DNA from: CAYLOC01 sp964385195
GTDB taxonomy: Bacteria > Actinomycetota > Actinomycetes > Propionibacteriales > Nocardioidaceae
Direction: 5' to 3'
Assembly: GCA_964385195.1 (NCBI GenBank)
Contig: CAYLOC010000150.1
Location: 1 to 8,262, forward strand
DNA: 8,262 nucleotides
The position numbers were made by a program, and so were the translations under genes. Below, piece after piece: positions 5,254 through 8,262 of the stretch. Under the pieces are notes generated by a model. The model ran no database searches and had not been told where the DNA came from. It worked only from the letters and a program-made list of their open reading frames with translations. Position 1 is the first letter of the stretch. Each line of letters opens with the position of its first letter.

Positions 5254-6720
5254 TCACGCGGTGAGCGGGCGGTCCGTCGTCGCGATCGGGCTCGGTAGCG
5301 CCGTGCTCCCGGTGAGGTAGCCGTCCACCGCAGCCGCGGCGGACCGGCCCTCCGCGATGGCCCACACCACCAGCGACTGCCCGCGACCCGCATCACCGGC
5401 GACGAACACCCCGGGTACCGACGTCATGAACCCGGCGTCGCGGGCGATCGAGCCACGTTCGTCGAGGTCCACCCCCAGGTCGGCGAGCAGCCCGTCCGGT
5501 TCGGGGCCGGTGAAGCCCAGCGCCAACAGCACCAGGTCCGCCCGCACCTCACGATCGGTCCCCGCGACCGGGACGAACCCCCGGTCGGTGGCCTCGACCT
5601 CGTGGATCCGCAGCGCCGTCACGTTCCCGTTCCCGTCGCCGATGAACTCCGTCGTGGACACGGCGTACTCCCGATCGCCGCCCTCCTCGTGGGCCGCGGA
5701 CACCCGGTAGATCATCGGGTACGTCGGCCAGGGGTGCTGCGGTCCGCGCTCCTCGCCCGGGCGCGGCAGGATCTCCAGCTGCGCTACCGACGCTGCCCCC
5801 TGGCGATGCGCCGTACCGAGGCAGTCCGCTCCGGTGTCGCCGCCGCCAATGATCACCACATGCTTGCCGGCCGCCGTCACCTGGCCGGGGACGTCGACGC
5901 CGCTCACCGCGCGGTTGGACTGCGGCAGGTACTCCATCGCCTGGTGGATGCCGGAGAGCTCCCGGCCGGGCAGCGGGAGGTCACGGGGCACGGTCGACCC
6001 CACGGCCAGGACGACGGCATCGAAGCCCGCCGTCAGCCGGGCGGCGCTCAGCGCACGGCCCACCTCCACCCCGGGGCGGAACACGGTGCCCTCGGCACGC
6101 ATCTGGTCCAGCCGGCGGTCCAGGTGCCGCTTTTCCATCTTGAACTCGGGGATGCCGAACCGGAGCAGGCCCCCGGGTTTCTCCGCCCGCTCGTACACCA
6201 CGACGGTGTGCCCGACGCGGGTCAGCTGCTGCGCCGCGGCGAGGCCGGCGGGACCGGAGCCGACCACTGCCACCGTCTTGCCGGTCAGCCAGTCCACCTG
6301 GTGCGGCTCCAGCAGGCCGTCCTCCCAGGCGCGGTCGGCGATGGCGACCTCGACGTTCTTGATCGTGACGGGGTCGGCGTTGATCCCCAGCACGCAGGAG
6401 GTCTCACACGGTGCGGGGCACAGCCGCCCGGTGAACTCCGGGAAGTTGTTCGTCGCGTGCAGCCGCTGGGACGCCGCGGCCCAGTCGTCCCGGTACACCA
6501 GGTCGTTCCACTCCGGGATCAGGTTGCCCAGCGGGCACCCGTCGTGGCAGAACGGGATGCCGCAGTCCATGCACCGGCTTGCCTGGGTGCTGATGATCGG
6601 GAGAAGCGCACGCCCCACGTCGTCGGTGTAGACCTCGTGCCAGTCCCGCACCCGCTCCTCGACGCTGCGACGGTCCGCTCCCTGTCGCGGATGGCGGAGG
6701 AACCCGCGTGGGTCAGCCAT
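5254..6720 (-). CDS. gltD: glutamate synthase (NADPH) small subunit
   Basis: A 488-aa beta subunit of bacterial GOGAT. It takes electrons from NADPH onto FAD and passes them through iron-sulfur clusters to the FMN of the large subunit, GltB, for glutamate synthesis. The N-terminal cluster region has Cys50, Cys53, Cys58 and Cys62 (CMDCGIPFCHDGC) and Cys101, Cys105 and Cys109 (CPAPCETSC), the pattern of the two [4Fe-4S] sites. The FAD-binding Rossmann motif is VVGSGPAGLAAA (152-163), followed by ERAEKPGGLLRFGIP. The NADPH-binding motif is IIGGGDTGADC (290-300). The closing FAD motif is GVFVAGDAGRGQSLVVWAI (437-455). Length is normal. The ATG at 6720 has GGAGG (6727-6731) 6 nt upstream, inside gltB, and gives the family N-terminus MADPRGFL. 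It overlaps the end of gltB by 8 nt, so the two subunits are translationally coupled, as expected for a fixed complex. Confidence 0.97.
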   Translation of the reverse strand: MADPRGFLRHPRQGADRRSVEERVRDWHEVYTDDVGRALLPIISTQASRCMDCGIPFCHDGCPLGNLIPEWNDLVYRDDWAAASQRLHATNNFPEFTGRLCPAPCETSCVLGINADPVTIKNVEVAIADRAWEDGLLEPHQVDWLTGKTVAVVGSGPAGLAAAQQLTRVGHTVVVYERAEKPGGLLRFGIPEFKMEKRHLDRRLDQMRAEGTVFRPGVEVGRALSAARLTAGFDAVVLAVGSTVPRDLPLPGRELSGIHQAMEYLPQSNRAVSGVDVPGQVTAAGKHVVIIGGGDTGADCLGTAHRQGAASVAQLEILPRPGEERGPQHPWPTYPMIYRVSAAHEEGGDREYAVSTTEFIGDGNGNVTALRIHEVEATDRGFVPVAGTDREVRADLVLLALGFTGPEPDGLLADLGVDLDERGSIARDAGFMTSVPGVFVAGDAGRGQSLVVWAIAEGRSAAAAVDGYLTGSTALPSPIATTDRPLTA

Positions 6721-8262
6721 GTGCCGCCTCCATCACCGCAGCGGTCATCTCCTGCTCCGACATGCCGGCCCGCTCGGCGGCGGCCTGCACGTCCAGTACC
6801 CGGCGGTAGTCCCGCGGCATGACCTCGGTGAAGCGGGGCAGCGCCGCTGGCCAGTCACCGAGGAGCCGGTCGGCCACCGCCGATCCCGTCTCCTCCCGGT
6901 GACGTTGCACCAGGGCACGCAGTTCCGCCTCACGGTCGGGGTCGACCGGGGCGAGGTCGACCAGGTCGGCGTTCACCCGCGGTGGCTGCAGGTCCAGCAC
7001 CCAGGCGATCCCGCCGCTCATGCCGGCAGCGAGATTCCGTCCGTGGGGACCGAGTACGACGACCCGGCCGCCGGTCATGTACTCACAGGCGTGGTCTCCG
7101 ACGCCCTCCACCACCAGGGAGGCGCCGGAGTTGCGGACCCCGAACCGCTCCCCCGCCCGGCCGCGGACGAACATCTCACCCGCGGTGGCGCCGTACGCCA
7201 CCACATTGCCGCAGATCACCTGCTCCTCCGGGACGAAGCGCGCGTCCCGGTCGGGACGCAGCACCAGTCGTCCCCCGGAGAGGCCCTTCCCGGTGTAGTC
7301 GTTGCTGTCCCCCTCCAGCCGCAAGGTGATCCCGCGCGGCAGGAACGCGCCGAAGGACTGCCCGGCCGAGCCGGTGAACGTCAGGTCGATGGTGCCGTCC
7401 GGGAGCCCGTCGGGATGGTCGCGGACGACGGTGTGGCCGAGCATCGCGCCTACCGACCGGTGCACGTTGCGGATCGGGAGGCGGGCGCGGGTCGGCTCTC
7501 CCGATCGCAGCGACGCGCGGCTGAGCCGGATCAGCTCGTGATCCAGCGCCGCCTCCAGCCCGTGTTGTTGTGCCTGCGTCCGCCGTCGCGGAGTGTCGTC
7601 GGGGACCGGCGGAACGTGGAGAACGCGCGAGAGGTCCAGGCCGGCGGCCTTGGGGTGGTCGACATCGTCACGGCGACGCAGCAGGTCGGCCCGGCCGACG
7701 GCCTCGTCGATGCTGCGCAGCCCGAGACCGGCGAGCAGCTCACGGACCTCCTCGGCGATGTACTCGAAGAACCGGACGACGTGGTCGGCGCGGCCGTGGT
7801 AACGCTCACGCAGCCTGGTGTTCTGGGTGGCGATCCCCACCGGGCAGGTGTCCAGGTGGCAGACCCGCATCATGATGCAGCCCGAGACCACCAGCGGCGC
7901 GGTTGCGAACCCGAACTCCTCCGCCCCGAGCAGCGCGGCGATCACCACGTCCCTGCCGGTCTTCAGCTGCCCGTCACACTGCACCACGATCCGGTCCCGG
8001 AGCCCGTTGACCAGCAGGGTCTGCTGGGTCTCGGCCAGACCGAGCTCCCACGGCCCGCCGGCGTGCTTCAGCGACGTGAGCGGCGCCGCCCCCGTCCCGC
8101 CGTCGTGCCCGGAGATCAGGACCACATCGGCGTGTGCCTTCGCCACTCCGGCCGCCACCGTTCCGACTCCGGACTGCGCGACCAGCTTGACGTGCACCCG
8201 TGCTCGGGGGTTGGCGTTCTTCAGGTCGTGGATGAGCTGGGCGATGTCCTCGATGGAGTAGA
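6713..8262 (-). CDS. gltB: glutamate synthase large subunit, C-terminal part (5' end outside window)
   Basis: The last 515 codons (in frame from 8260) of the GOGAT alpha subunit, normally about 1,500 residues. The N-terminal glutaminase domain and most of the central domain lie beyond the window. The visible part starts in the FMN-binding synthase barrel: YSIEDIAQLIHDLK, then LISGHDGGTGAAPL (fragment residues about 48-61) and QLKTGRDVVIAALLGAEEFGF. The [3Fe-4S] cluster ligands are the three cysteines of CIMMRVCHLDTC (about 128, 134, 139), spaced as the family requires. The C-terminal right-handed beta-helix shows repeated GxxxG turns (for example GKGLSGGRLVL, GNVVAYGATAGEMFVRG, EYMTGGRVVVLG, AAGMSGGIAWVLD). 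The end overlaps gltD by 8 nt. A GTG at 8197 is an internal valine, not a start, because family sequence continues upstream to the window edge. Confidence 0.97.
   Translation of the reverse strand, partial: YSIEDIAQLIHDLKNANPRARVHVKLVAQSGVGTVAAGVAKAHADVVLISGHDGGTGAAPLTSLKHAGGPWELGLAETQQTLLVNGLRDRIVVQCDGQLKTGRDVVIAALLGAEEFGFATAPLVVSGCIMMRVCHLDTCPVGIATQNTRLRERYHGRADHVVRFFEYIAEEVRELLAGLGLRSIDEAVGRADLLRRRDDVDHPKAAGLDLSRVLHVPPVPDDTPRRRTQAQQHGLEAALDHELIRLSRASLRSGEPTRARLPIRNVHRSVGAMLGHTVVRDHPDGLPDGTIDLTFTGSAGQSFGAFLPRGITLRLEGDSNDYTGKGLSGGRLVLRPDRDARFVPEEQVICGNVVAYGATAGEMFVRGRAGERFGVRNSGASLVVEGVGDHACEYMTGGRVVVLGPHGRNLAAGMSGGIAWVLDLQPPRVNADLVDLAPVDPDREAELRALVQRHREETGSAVADRLLGDWPAALPRFTEVMPRDYRRVLDVQAAAERAGMSEQEMTAAVMEAAHG

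Noticed and set aside
3810..5320. Long plus-strand open frames (425 and 496 codons) opposite pyk
   Set aside because: They lie antisense to a fully conserved pyruvate kinase, give arginine/histidine- or serine/threonine-rich proteins with no recognisable domain, and are typical shadows in high-GC DNA.
5225..5365. N-terminal extension of pyruvate kinase to 528 aa
   Set aside because: The added residues overlap the end of gltD in another frame and are not part of the family; homologues begin at (M/V)RRxKIVCTLGP.
5602..6822. 406-codon and 265-codon plus-strand open frames opposite gltD
   Set aside because: They are antisense to gltD with all its cluster and nucleotide motifs intact, their composition is compositional noise, and no ribosome site or family signature is present.

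Overview
The window is high-GC DNA with strong G/C preference at third codon positions, GTG as well as ATG starts, and genes packed with 1-8 nt overlaps. An F420-type luciferase-like oxidoreductase and a gltB-gltD-pyk gene order also point to an actinobacterium. The genus cannot be read from the sequence. No rRNA, tRNA, IS element, CRISPR array or long repeat was seen.

Layout. (1) Bases 1-268 hold no confident gene; an open frame at 3-233 has a short CBS-domain-like stretch and may be the tail of a gene outside the window. (2) Bases 269-2106, minus strand, hold a TetR-type regulator followed by an APC-family amino-acid/polyamine-type permease, coupled by a GTGA overlap. (3) Bases 2107-2201 are a divergent control region with an 18-bp palindrome (7-bp arms), a second copy of its AACATAG core, and a likely leaderless promoter for the regulator. 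(4) Bases 2202-3774, plus strand, hold a tightly coupled three-gene operon: an 84-aa protein of unknown function, a HIT-family protein, and a luciferase-like (LLM) flavin/F420-dependent oxidoreductase. (5) Bases 3779-8262, minus strand, hold conserved central metabolism in transcription order: gltB (3' part only), gltD and pyk, ending 4 bp from the convergent LLM gene.

How the genes may work together. GltB and GltD form glutamate synthase (GOGAT), which makes glutamate from glutamine and 2-oxoglutarate using NADPH. Pyruvate kinase, next in the same direction, controls carbon flow toward the TCA cycle that supplies 2-oxoglutarate. The accessory part (269-3774) reads as one locally controlled module: a TetR protein probably represses both itself with the permease and the divergent small-ORF/HIT/LLM operon. 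A reasonable but unproven reading is uptake and redox conversion of a small amine- or amino-acid-like compound that is also the TetR ligand. This module is the least explained part of the window; the gltBD-pyk part is ordinary housekeeping.
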